Source of the DNA: Dacryopinax spathularia | Lineage: Eukaryota; Basidiomycota; Dacrymycetes; Dacrymycetales; Dacrymycetaceae | Length of the DNA: 64,000 bases | Assembly: GCA_037974965.1 (NCBI GenBank) | Contig: JBBPFI010000010.1 | Span: 1,054,001 to 1,118,000, forward strand | Direction: 5' to 3' | In this document: positions 1 to 13,562 of the stretch, piece after piece | How positions within the stretch are numbered: the first letter of the stretch is position 1 | Layout of the letters: every line of letters starts with the position of its first letter | Notes under the pieces: generated by a model | What the model saw: the letters and a program-made list of their open reading frames with translations, nothing else | Told to the model about the DNA's origin: nothing | The model's database searches: none | Position numbers and translations under genes: made by a program

Positions 1-3080
<3,080 letters not shown>

Positions 3081-4045
3081 CGTTTAGGATTTTTGGTCTT
3101 GGTGGTGAGGGATGGATGGAAGGAGAGAGGATGAGGAAGAGGGACTGGAATGAAAGGACGCGATGAGGACGACGCGGGCAATGTCCGACGCGTCGAGACG
3201 CGTTCGCGGACCCCGGATATTCTTGCAAGACCCCAAAACGCTGTTCCCTCGGCTCCGCATCTCCCTCCTCCCTCCTCGTCACGTGCAGCGAGCGATCAGC
3301 TGCCCCTACCCCGATCTCAGCTGCCAAATCCCACGCGGATGAATCGCCCCTCCTTCCCCAGACCCCCAGCTCACCCACTTGGCCAAGAGAAGAGCGCGTC
3401 ATACCTCTCCCCTTCTAGTTCCGGAGGGAGGGAGTTGGGTTACTATGTAGGGCAACTGGGATCGGCCGGTGTACGCCACCCACCATCCACCACCAACGCT
3501 GATCGCCCATCTTTGCTCTGGCTGCGTTCGCTACGATCTTATGTTCTTGCCATCTTGATGCCGCCTCTCAACCTTGTACGAGCTTATCGATAACCCCCTC
3601 CAAGCCAGGACAAGCAAAAGACGGTAATATTCTATCTCGACTCCAGCACCAACTCTCCGGCTCCGTTCGCCCGGGCTAGTTTGGCTTAAGGCAGCCGGAC
3701 CGCGTGGAGTTGCATACCAGAGTGCGGGATCGGGCCTTCCCTCAGTCGTCTCGATCGGCGCTGATTGTCGCTGATTGTCACTTTGGGTTGGGTGGGGGGA
3801 CGCGTTATCCCTCTATCCCTCTAACGCTCTGCCTCTGAGGAAGAGTCAATCTGCTCGTCGTCCATCTCTGGGCCCCTCTCTCTAAGCCAGAACCTCACTC
3901 ATCCGTCGATATTGGCAATCGTTTGTGCTTTCTTTTCGCAAGCACGCAAGCGCCTCCTACCTCTATCAACAGACGGTTCCAAGCCCCGCTGCCCACGCTG
4001 GCTCCTCTCCGAATAACAATCCCTCCGAGTCCGCAAGATATCGAG
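3081..4045. other. Intergenic, divergent promoter region of MCM6 and MFS gene
   Basis: There are 965 bases between two divergent starts. An ACGCGT element (MluI cell-cycle box type, known upstream of replication genes in fungi) occurs near 3188 (GACGCGTCGAGACGCGTTC carries it and a second near-copy). Frames here have TTG starts or shadow the genes, and no further gene was recognised. Confidence 0.5.
3186..3206. promoter_or_regulatory. Candidate MCB (ACGCGT) elements upstream of MCM6
   Basis: The sequence holds GACGCGTC and then GACGCGTTC within about 20 nt, roughly 105-125 nt upstream of the MCM6 start. ACGCGT is the MBF-bound element driving G1/S genes in yeasts. Its use here is inferred from position and gene function only. 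Confidence 0.5.
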
Positions 4046-6990
4046 ATGATGCCCCCGCTAGATCCAGCATCAAGAACGCGGCGAACCGACATCGCCAATT
4101 CCAACGATCCTCACCCTGCTCTGGTAGCTGCTCCAGGGGATATAAGATCGAGTAGCGTGGTTTCGTTTGGGGACGAGGAAGAGGCGAACGAGCATCAGCC
4201 GTTACTCGTACGTCCCCTCTCTTTCCCCATTCTCCCTCTCCCACCTCTTCGTCCCACTCGCTATCGCTCTCCTCGATCCTGCGTCTCACCCCTGCCCTCT
4301 CTCTCGCATCTTGATCTTGACCTGCTCGAACGTGCGCTGACGATGTCCACCGAAAAGGAACCAATGGACACCCCCACCGAACAAAAGTCCCCCAGCACAG
4401 CCATCCGCGCTCTGCCCGTCTCCCCCTCCTCCTCCCCCTCCTCCCCATCCTCATCCAGCCCCTCCCCCTCATCCCCCCTCCAGCCCACCACCTTCTCCCC
4501 TCCCACCCCGTCCCAGCCCAACCCCGCCCTCCCCCTCCTAGAGCAGAAATGCGCATTAGTGTCGACAGCCCTAAATGCACTAGGCATGGGCCGGTATCAG
4601 TGGGCTATCTTTGGGCTCTGTGGGTATGGGTATTTCTTGGATCTGGCATGGGCGCAGGCGTTTTCGGTCGTTTTGGTGCCGATGACGCAGGAGTTTGGGG
4701 TGAGCAGTACGTGCACTTTCTCTCCCTTTCTTTCCCTTTGTCGTCTTTCCTTTCGCCTTCCTTCCTGCCCTCTCTTCTCTTCCAATCCCTACAGTCTCCG
4801 TCAGCCACGCCTCTGCTCTGAACTCTTTCCTTTCGCTGCGTCTGTGCGGGGAAGGTCAGCGATGCTAACACGCTTGGAACGTAGCGGCCAACTCAGGCCA
4901 GATCTTCACTGCTTTCTCGGCGGGCCTAACGGCGGGCGCGTTCACCTGGGGCTTGCTGGTCGATATCATCGGGCGGAAATGGGCGTTCAACTTGACCGTA
5001 CGTCCAGCCCTCTTCTCTCCTTCCCCTTCCCCTTCTCTCCGTTGCATCCCCTCCTGCTCCCCCACCCTCTTCACCCATCTCCCTCCTCACCTCATGTGCG
5101 CAACGACTGACCCCGCCCTCGGCAGACCCTGATATGCTCCATATTCGGCCTTGTGATAGGCGCACCTTCATCCTGGTCTGCCGTATGTGTCCTAACGGCT
5201 TTTTGTGGCTTTGGGCTGGGCGGGAATATCCCGATTGACGCTACTATCTTGTTGGAGTTCGTGCCAAAGGTGCGTCTCTTCCTTCCTCCCACTCGGTCTT
5301 TGGCCGCTTTCCTCCAGTCGCGTATTGTCTCTCCCTTCACACTTCACAGCTGTTTCGACATCAGAGTAGGGGTTCGTGCTAATTCCCTCGCATCTCAGAA
5401 CCGCCGCTTCCTCGTAATGCTCCTCTCAATCTTCCAACCCCTAGGAGTAGTAGCCTGCTCCCTCCTCGCCTGGCTGCTCATCCCCGCTCACTCCTGCTCG
5501 CCCTCCCTCCCAGCCTGTTCCTCCCTCTCCACCTCCTCCACCTCCTCTAGCTCCTCAGGACCTTTCACCGCGATCTCGCCAAGCACGTGTTGTACGAGAG
5601 GGGAGAATGCGGGGTGGAGGGAGCTGATGTATGTCTTGGGGGGGATTACGTTGGGGTGTTTTTTGTTGAGGTTTTTGGTGTTCCGGTGCGTTTATGCCTC
5701 CTCGCTCTCCCGCCTCTTCCCCCTTTCCTCCTTGCTCTTCCTCCTCCTGTTTCCTGTGCTCCACGCCTCTCCCGCTCAGAGAACGTCAACTGACAACTTC
5801 CTCAACCAGCTTCCGAGAATCACCCCGCTTTCTCCTCACCCAAGGCAGAGACGCAGATGCCGTCCGCGTGGTGCAGCAGATCTATGCGTACAACCGTGCT
5901 GGGGAATGTCCGTTAACTCTTGAGGACTTGGAAGAACTTGACCGTTTGTCTTCCGCTGGTGCTTCTCAAGATCTGCCTACGCAGGACGATGATGCCGAGG
6001 GAAATAAGCAGTCTTCCGAGCGGTCCACTACCCACCGGCACAGCCTCAGGAAGCGGTACGGTATGGCCAGCCAAGGGACGACGGACCAGGAGGGGAAAAC
6101 CTGGTGGGATCTGAGCCATCTACGGGCGCTGTTCAGTACCTGGCGAGCGGGGAGGATCGCGGTTCTTGTGGTGGCGGTTTACATGTTTGATTGTGCGTAG
6201 CCCCCTTCTTCTCTTCCACTCCTGCTCCGGGCTAGAACCTGACGAGGGCACGCAGATTGGGGATTTAGCGTTGCTGGTGCCTTTTTGCCTAGTATTCTGT
6301 TGAAGAAGGGCGCTGCGAGGGATATTGGGGTTTATGAGACGTATCGGAATTAGTGAGTCACCTCCCTCCCTTCCGTCGGCTTCCAACTCCCTATCCTTCT
6401 TCTCCTTGCCCCCAATTCCCGTTCCTTCCCTCCTTCCCTCACCCCTAACTTTTCTATCACCATAGCGCGGCAAGCTAACTCCTTCCGCCAGTATAATAAT
6501 ATCCCTCTCCGGCATACCCGGCGTAGCGCTCGGCGCATACCTCGTCGACCTGCCCCTGCTCGGCCGGAAATGGAGCATGGTCCTCACTTCACTCCTCATG
6601 GCCGTCTCGCTCTTTTTGTTCGTGGCTATTGATAGCCAGGCCGCGAACGTGGCGTTTAATGCGCTTGAGTATGCGTTTCAGAGCGCGTTTAATGCTGTGC
6701 TTTATGGTACGTCCGCAAACTTTTCACCCCCTGGCTTTCCACCCATACTGACCCGCCGGTCGCCGGCAGGCTACGCCCCCGAACTATTCCACACCTCCAC
6801 CAGAGGGACAGCAGTAGGCCTCGCATCCTGCTTCGGCCGTCTAACATCCATCGTCTCCCCGCTAATCGCCGCAAAGCTCTATGCCGACACGGGCACGGAC
6901 GCGGTACTGTATTTGGCGGGAGGGGGGACGTTGTTGGCTACGTTAGCGGCGGTCGGGTTGCCGGAGACGAGGGGGAGGGAGGTTTTCTAG
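4046..6990 (+). CDS. MFS transporter, SV2/SVOP-like
   Basis: Twelve-helix membrane transporter of the major facilitator superfamily; the substrate is not predictable. Nine exons: 4046-4207, 4358-4706, 4885-4997, 5126-5269, 5399-5685, 5810-6192, 6256-6352, 6492-6706, 6770-6990; 656 residues, all phases closing. The N-terminus is long, hydrophilic and Ser/Pro-rich with an acidic dileucine-like stretch (EEANEHQPLL). The first helix block GMGRYQWAIFGLCGYGYF resembles the SVOP/SV2 group. The MFS signature G..DIIGRKWAF lies in the loop between helices 2 and 3, and the ESPRFLL motif after helix 6 and YAPELFHTSTRGTAVG near helix 11 fit the family. The ATG at 4046 is the first in frame; upstream ORF extension relies on TTG. 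A decayed partial copy lies at about 9320-10378. Confidence 0.9.
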
Positions 6991-7447
6991 CCTCCAACCG
7001 CCAGGGCGAGCGAATTGCTCCGTAGAGGTGGTTCACATTTCTCGGTAGTGTTACGTGGGCCTGCAGAGAGCGACGGGGCGGTTTTGTACTTGCGTCTGTC
7101 TTGGGGCAATGGGCTGTAGGTTAGGTACGCTGTTCCGGCTCGACACAGTAGACACGCTTGCTTGAATATCAGACGCCTACGTTCTGTCTCTCTTCAGCTC
7201 ACCGCACATCTCATTCAGAACCTCAGACACGTCAATCCAGCAAGCGATGTCTTTCCAGCCACACACAGCTAAAGGCGGAAGGTAACACTAGATGATATTT
7301 TCTATGATGTACAACGAGTGGACGCATGCGCCGGGCGTACAGACAAGAAGGACGGATGAGTCATATGGTAGCTGAGATGGAAGAGGGTGATTGGAGACAA
7401 TGCGTCGGAGCCAGCTCCGAAGTGTGGGACGCAAGTCATGCACACCT
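6991..7447. other. Intergenic
   Basis: Sequence between two convergent 3' ends. No gene or repeat was recognised. Confidence 0.5.
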
Positions 7448-8056
7448 TCACTGAAGCGCCCGAAGTGGAGGAGGGGAAGCCCGCATGAATTGAGAGCCGA
7501 CATTGGCCGGATTCGGAGCGCCACTATCGAGAGGTCTGGTAGCACGCAGCCTATCCAATTCTGCAGTGACCGCTGCGATTGTTCCTGTATTTTCGAACAC
7601 CATCGAAATGAGCATGTACGCGAGCCCAGACGGGGAGGCGATCATCTGTTCAAATGTGCCCGTTCGCAAGCCTGCATCGTCCGGATGCCAACGGAAGTTG
7701 AACCGGTTGTTTCCAAGACTTGTGGAGAGCCACGCAATGCTGTTTTCAATGAACTGTGCCCAACCTGGGTGAGCGAGCCCGATCTGGAGTGTCGCAGCAG
7801 GTCCAAAATACATGAATTCCTTGGTTTGATACTTCATTTGGCGGCGGTCATTCATGTCCTCCAACAACCACGAAGCTTGGCCGTTAGGCTGGGGTATACA
7901 AATCACCCATTTGAATCGCTGAGGAGGATCATGAGGGGTGAAGAGTTCGGGCCGGCTAGTCGTGGGGATAATAGCGATATGTAGAGTGTTCGGATCGAGG
8001 GAGGGTCCAGGCCGTCCGGGTTCAGGCTGCTGGATGTAGATCCCCAGAGCATTCAT
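7448..8056 (-). CDS. Orphan protein, paralogue of 11331-11981
   Basis: Single-exon frame of 202 residues; function not recognised. No signal peptide or membrane segment is visible. It shares an ordered set of features with the frame at 11331-11981: a strand with W..(I)CI/YIAI, then S(W/F)LL, then LQIG followed about eight residues later by W...IE, and a later block AYMLISMVFENTG matching GYVQAVLYFLNRNG, ending in a helix (ELDRL / TLDDF). That suggests two members of one small cytosolic family. The C-terminus is Pro/Ala-rich. Context: downstream of the intact transporter and upstream of its decayed copy. It is real as an open frame; expression is unproven. Confidence 0.6.
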   Translation of the reverse strand: MNALGIYIQQPEPGRPGPSLDPNTLHIAIIPTTSRPELFTPHDPPQRFKWVICIPQPNGQASWLLEDMNDRRQMKYQTKEFMYFGPAATLQIGLAHPGWAQFIENSIAWLSTSLGNNRFNFRWHPDDAGLRTGTFEQMIASPSGLAYMLISMVFENTGTIAAVTAELDRLRATRPLDSGAPNPANVGSQFMRASPPPLRALQ

Positions 8057-9319
8057 TGGTGCAGGATGATTGTGCGAGAGTCAGGGTCGTAGTTTGGTGC
8101 TGTCCCTTCAAACTTCAAATCCTGCGAGCCTTTATACCATTTCGTGCAAGCCAGGACCGCCGCAAGCCGCCGGATCTTGCCCTCCAGACGGTTCTATCCC
8201 CGCTCAGAAAGGTGCAATTCAACAAAGAGCCTGCAGCCTACTATGCAAGATCCGTGCTCCGACCCCCAGTTAAAAGCGCAGATCGCATTTAGAGGCGACC
8301 TCAGACAATCGAGTATCATGTTAACGACCTGAAGGAGGTATAAGCGAGTGATGCATTGCGTAATCGAGTACTGAGGCGACACTCCAGGAGTGCTAAGCCC
8401 GCACCTGCGCACTGTTGCTCAAGTTTCACAGGGGGGTCGAAAGAACGCCCGACGAGACACCTTTGTCCAAAGCGATTGATTCGGAGATAACAGAGAGAAC
8501 GAGACGTTTGAGAGCAAAAATAGCACGTAGCATACCGGGAGGACAGATGGAGGCGACCGCAGCGGGAACACCGAGGAGAGTCTGAGGGATCGCATCGCCG
8601 GGCCGACCCAAGTTGGACGAACTCTGGATCATCCCCGTCTCCAAAGGGATGTAAGACCGCAGGACTCCATCTCCGGATAAATCTCGTTAAGAAAGGACTC
8701 GGAAGATTTGATGTCAACCAGACAACAGCTCCCGTGCCTGAGAGAGTAGCTATGGCTCTAGAGTTGCTGTCGGTAGGTAGACCGACAGCGGCCAAGTTGA
8801 CGGTGAGTCCAGAGCGGGCAGTACTCGCCGCAAGCGCAGTAACAGCCAGAGAGCAGTCATCCATGGTTGTTGGAGGGTAAGGATACGCGTCGTCCTGATG
8901 GATAGAAGCTAAGCAAAGGGCCGAGGTATCGCTCTTCCTTCAAGTTGATGCCAGACAGTCATATCATCTTGTCCTGTAGCCCTTGCGTACCGATGGGCTC
9001 AAGACCTGTTAGTCTCACCCAGACAGGACAGCAAGAAACCACATCGTCAGAGGGCGTCGAGATGACAGACAGCGATCACCATAATAGATACACTGGGTCG
9101 CGGCTAAGGTTAATCGCTCGAAGTGTACCAACTAACGCGTAATTTTGCTTCAGGCGCGAGAATGACATGATCACGTGACTAGTCACTGCACAGCCCCCTC
9201 AAAAGCCATTCGCGTCTCGTCGCCGCTGTCCGCAGTCGGACATGCTCCCTTCCGTCCCGTCTTAGACGGTTTCATTCTCTGGACATCTGTCACTGTCTAT
9301 CACCACAACGCGCTCGAAG
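8057..9319. other. Intergenic with a weak minus-strand frame (8316-8864)
   Basis: A 182-residue minus-strand frame (8316-8864) starts with a plausible hydrophobic segment but its second half looks non-coding. A shorter minus-strand frame, 8426-8644, overlaps it. A GTATGC donor near 8533 could join pieces, but no convincing model closes. Positions about 8559-8590 match 32 nt of the family gene at 18.7 kb exactly. Nothing else was recognised. Confidence 0.35.
8316..8864 (-). CDS. Doubtful hypothetical frame
   Basis: Open frame of 182 residues, unrecognised. The first 55 residues are Ala/Thr/Val-rich and could be a short coding exon. The rest is Arg/Cys/Ser-rich, as expected of a chance frame in GC-rich DNA. 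Kept only as a candidate; it may be a broken gene. Confidence 0.2.
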   Translation of the reverse strand: MDDCSLAVTALAASTARSGLTVNLAAVGLPTDSNSRAIATLSGTGAVVWLTSNLPSPFLTRFIRRWSPAVLHPFGDGDDPEFVQLGSARRCDPSDSPRCSRCGRLHLSSRYATCYFCSQTSRSLCYLRINRFGQRCLVGRSFDPPVKLEQQCAGAGLALLECRLSTRLRNASLAYTSFRSLT

Positions 9320-10378
9320 TAAGGTGCCTAATGCACTTGGATAGAAGCGGCCAACTCAGGCCAGATAATGACCGCATTTGGCCCAGGCTTGGCGTGGAGG
9401 GTTCACCATGGGTCTCGGACTCAACAGAATTGGCTTGAATTGGGCGTATAACTTTACCGTACGTCTTGAACCCCATCCTTCCACTGTACTGTACTCCTCT
9501 TCTCCTCCAATCCCCTCGTCTTTGCGGTCGTCTCGGTTCGGTGCATGCTAACCTCGGATCGGTAGACACTGACCTGCTCCTGGGTCTTCCGCTTCGTCAT
9601 CGGTACTCTTGCCTTCTTATGGTCCCAATGCATGTCGATGGCAGTCCCGGGCTCCGACTGGACACGATGCTGCAAGCGGTTGGGTGCGTATGAGAGAGGG
9701 ATTGGGCTCGGTGCGTTATGCGTTTCGTCTCTTACCACCTTCCACGATCTAAATTCCATCATTCCTCTCTTCCAAACCAATCTTCCAGCACCACGTATGG
9801 GATTTGACACCTTTACAGCATAATAACTTCATTCTCCGGCCTTATCTGCGTGGCCTGCGGCGCCGCTTCCACATTCTTGGCCCAGAATGTGTCATGCTTT
9901 CCACCTGCCTCCTCATGGCCGTCCTGTTATCCTGGTTTGGCCTTGTCCAATGGTCAGGCTACAACTGTGCCGTAGTCAAGTTTGCGTTTCAGAACGGGTT
10001 TACTTGTGTTCATGGTGCGTCTATTCCCTTGCTTGCTTGTCATCACTTTCGTTGGCGTATTCAATGTTCCAGCCTACTACACCTCCTTCCCGGCCACCGC
10101 CCGTCCTGGAATAAAATCGAAAGGGATATACTAACCTCCTTTTGTAGGACACCATGACGGGCCAGAACTCTCCACACCTCGATCCATGCACAGCAGCGCA
10201 CGTCCCACCTGTTTCGCAGTTTCGACCATTTAACATCACTCGTCTTCCGCCTTATCGCTGCAAGATTGAGCACAGACTGGACGATGCACGCGGTGCTCTA
10301 CCTTGGCACCGCGCCACGCTGTCGGGTACGCTCGCGAGAGTTGCGCTGTCAGAAACGAAGGGTAGCGAGGTGTTCTAA
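9320..10378 (+). pseudogene. Decayed, internally deleted copy of the MFS transporter gene
   Basis: Block similarity to the gene at 4046-6990, same strand. The run AGCGGCCAACTCAGGCCAGA (near 9346) is identical to exon 3 at about 4883. The end of that exon (TTTACCGTACGTCTT versus TTGACCGTACGTCC) keeps the donor site. 9565-9620 resembles exon 4. 9822-10017 resembles exon 8 (CTCCTCATGGCCGT, GTTTCAGA.CG.GTTTA) with its donor. 10148-10378 resembles exon 9 and ends in LSETKGSEVF against LPETRGREVF. Exons 1-2 and 5-7 are missing. The exon 3 equivalent runs into a stop in the transporter frame. The intron relics show a DNA-level duplication, not retrotransposition. Confidence 0.8.
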
Positions 10379-11330
10379 CCGCCGCCAACAGGCACCGGGT
10401 TCAAGTTCTCTCGGGAGACATTTATATGCTGTATACCCGTAGGCGCGATATGGCAAGGGGTGCGCTCTCGAACTAGAAGTTAGGACCTGGGTGCGTCTTG
10501 GATATGCGTCTTTGTTCAAGCGCTGTTGGATGATGGAAGTGAAGGTTCTGGTTTGACAACTTAGTTTTGACACGCTTGAATGCGCTTGAAGACCGGACGT
10601 CGAACTGAAGCCTATGCTACGTGCGACCCGCATCCCTGTGAATGCAGACCTGAATTTGAGTTGGATGGAAGGCCTTGCGCAACAAGCGATCATAAGATTT
10701 CGTGATTGTCGAGCAGGACCATAGATCGGGCTAGACGGCGCGGAAGAACGCCACATATCCGGAGGTGAGATGATTGGGCATTTTTCATGGCGGTTCCGGC
10801 TCTGCAAGAACTCGAACTGGGGTCCTCAGTTCGACGACTCGGTCGCCCTCATAGCTACAAACCTCGGTTTTACAAGAAGGTAATTGAGACTGAGCAGATG
10901 CCGAGTATCGTCCTGTTCGATCGGTTGGCTGCCTGAGAGCCGGCGCTTGGAGCCATGTGCTCCAGGGAGATGAGTTATGTCGTGTACACGTAGTATTATA
11001 CAGCGTGGTATGCTTGTACGAATAGAGTAAAATGGTGGTTCTTGGCCCCACCTTGGCTTTGCGGTGGCCTTCGGCCGAGTGCGCTGCCAGAATCCGTAGC
11101 GCCCTTTGCGACCCGCGTCGGAGTGTACCATGTGACCATCCGGTGATATCACGTGATCTTCCGAACAAAAAGCGTTCCTGAGGACATCTCGACGGGCGCT
11201 AATGGCAGTCACCTTTGGCCGGACTGATGACACGCGTCCGCACTGAGTGCTTCGGCCGTCAAAAGTGCCCAACTACACCCCTTCTGAATTCATTTCGCCC
11301 ATGAGATTCTGTCCGTACAAATCGTCTGCG
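10379..11330. other. Intergenic
   Basis: Between the pseudogene and the next orphan. Several short frames on both strands; none looks coding. No tRNA could be folded by eye. Confidence 0.45.
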
Positions 11331-11981
11331 TCAACTGCTTGGGTGAAATGCACTGCTAGGAAAGGATGGAAACTGAAGTCCGCCTCCTGCTCCGCCCGCT
11401 GGCCCCGCTCCAAGCCCCTGCCCACCGTCGAAGACCAAGTCGGCCGGAGGTGACTTGCGCCATTTCGACTGTACGATGTATGGGGATGCCATTCCAGGCG
11501 GGTCTTTGAAGATCGGATGGGCAGGTGCGAAATCGTCAAGAGTCGTCTCGAGGTCTCTTAATGCTTGCCCGTTTCGATTGAGAAAGTAAAGAACTGCCTG
11601 GACGTAGCCTCGACCATTCTCATCGTGTGAGACATGGAATCGCATGACACTTGCTAGCGTGGAATGCGGTTGGTTGTTGTTTGGGGCAGTCGCGATCATG
11701 CCGAATAGACGTTCGATGGAGGTTTGCCAGGATTCACTGGGGTCGCCGATCTGCAGGACAAAGGACGGTTGATTGGATAGGAACTCCTCCTTAAGCTCGA
11801 ACGCGCAAGCTCCGGATGTTGTGTTGAGCACAAGAAAAGATGTCTCGGTGCTCGCGATTGCAATGTAGTAGTTCCAGTTTCCGGGATCGTCATGTGCTGT
11901 TGCTGTAGGGGCGATGTCCGCAAAAGTATTCCGTCGCACGACAATGTAAAGTGCCTTGAAGATAGTGTTTGTCGAAGACAT
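11331..11981 (-). CDS. Orphan protein, paralogue of 7448-8056
   Basis: Single-exon frame of 216 residues, function unknown, no signal peptide or membrane helix. The region from about residue 35 (NWNYYIAI) through FVLQIG, SWQTSIERLF, and GYVQAVLYFLNRNG to TLDDF aligns in order with the frame at 7448-8056. The C-terminus is glycine-rich (GGQGLGAGPAGGAGGG) and then Ser/Pro-rich, unlike its relative. Same strand as its relative, with the transporter pseudogene between them. Confidence 0.6.
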   Translation of the reverse strand: MSSTNTIFKALYIVVRRNTFADIAPTATAHDDPGNWNYYIAIASTETSFLVLNTTSGACAFELKEEFLSNQPSFVLQIGDPSESWQTSIERLFGMIATAPNNNQPHSTLASVMRFHVSHDENGRGYVQAVLYFLNRNGQALRDLETTLDDFAPAHPIFKDPPGMASPYIVQSKWRKSPPADLVFDGGQGLGAGPAGGAGGGLQFPSFPSSAFHPSS

Positions 11982-13562
11982 GCTTGTTGCCTGGAAGTAA
12001 GATTACTGGCGGCGAATTAATTTCGGAGGGGGGTAGGAGGGGGGATTTATGAACGCTCGGGCCAGGGGAGGAACGCGGAGGCCTTGCGGCCATTCGTATA
12101 CATCACGGCATACCCCTGACGATTTCGAAGGGTGTTACGCGGTCCGCGCGGAGTAGCGAGGGGCACAAGCTATGTCCTTCCAATAAGGCGCGGCTGATTG
12201 GATGGCTATGAAAACGCCGTTCTAGAGCAGTGCAGGGTCTAGAAGGTACCCCAAAACTTGTATATTCTTCATTAATCATTATGAGAGATTCTTATTGTCG
12301 GCACCGGCAGAACCTTGGGCTTCTCCCGTGAACCTCTAATGTGGGAGATATGTGCGCTTCTGCGGATGACCAGATCATCCATTAGCAATCCCCTGCAGCT
12401 GTGTACTACTGCCGCGGTGTGCACAACACCAACACCTCAGAACCGCCGCTGTACCTAATAAACAAGTACTTCCCTTTCGAAGATTGCAAGAAGAACTAGC
12501 TCGAACATGACCCCTTGTTGTGGAACTGCGCTTCACTCGAAGTGCCTTTCGGCCAACTGAACAGCACAGGCCTGCCGTTGTATTCCCTTTGCACTGACTA
12601 ACTTGTCCACGCTTAGGCTCCACCCGCCAAGCTCAGGCATGCCAGAAGGACAAAGATCAAGTATCATATATGAAAAGGGCATATTATTCGCTCATAGTTC
12701 TGATGCAACAACAGTAGAGGCGAGCACAAACAATTGCGTTGCACTTGCATCCGCTCGGCACTTCCCGTGGAAGAGACTTTCTTTGTGATCCCCTTTGCCT
12801 TCTCTACCTCAGATGCCGAAGGGAGGAAGAGCCAGAGTATTGAACTGTCATCAGATGACGGAAATGCAGAATGATATCTCCTTTCTGGCATGACGCCGAC
12901 ATTACCATGCCTGCTCCTGTTGCACATCATGGCTGGCATGCCCTCGAAAATGAGCCACTTTGCTTGTTCCGGCCTACTGCAATATGAGGGATTACTACTT
13001 GCCCAGATCTACGCACTATTTGTCATCTTTGGCCAGAGCGCGCGAATCAGATACACAATCTTCCCATCGAGTGCACTTAGCTTACTGTTACTTGGCAAAG
13101 TCACAATGCGCTTTCCCATCAATTTTAGGTGCTCAGGTCATTTGGCCAAAAAAGATGACGCTTGGCACGCGTTGGATTGCTGGACGTTGCATAACAGAGG
13201 TGATGGCCTTCTGGTACAGTACCCGAAACATGATCATTCTCGTCGTATGACCTCAAACTAGGCCTTCATTGTCAATTCTATACTATGCTCCATCGTGATT
13301 GTCATCTTCTTCTAAATGAATCTCGAGCTGGTGCATCATCTGGCATCTGAGCTCCCTCTGCTTGATGCAAGGTGCAGACTTGATAATCCTTGTGTCGTCC
13401 ATCCTTATACATGGGAAGAGCCTTCGAGATGGTCTTCTATGCCCGAATCACCTGGAAAGCCTCCGGGAAAACAGGTCCGGTCCATCTTTCGAGCTTGACC
13501 TTCGTGGTATCGGTCTCTTTATCCCATTTTCGGACCACCTGCACACAACATCAGCATCAACC
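11982..13562. other. Intergenic, possibly with gene relics
   Basis: No complete gene. Around 12890-13320 two plus-strand frames together give hydrophobic stretches (LLLLHIMAG, YALFVIFGQ, MAFWYSTRNMIILVV) suggestive of a membrane-protein relic, but no family could be named and stops interrupt every frame. Confidence 0.35.

Noticed and set aside
8575-8644. PQTLLGVPAA-type peptide in a minus frame resembling a peptide at 18.7 kb, at first taken as a hydrophobin-like signal
   Set aside because: The match is on the antisense of the 32-nt DNA repeat; the coding sense is the other strand, and no eight-cysteine hydrophobin pattern exists.
10790-10880. Possible tRNA (T-loop-like AGTTCGAGTTC on the minus strand)
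   Set aside because: No D-arm, anticodon stem or acceptor stem could be paired around it.
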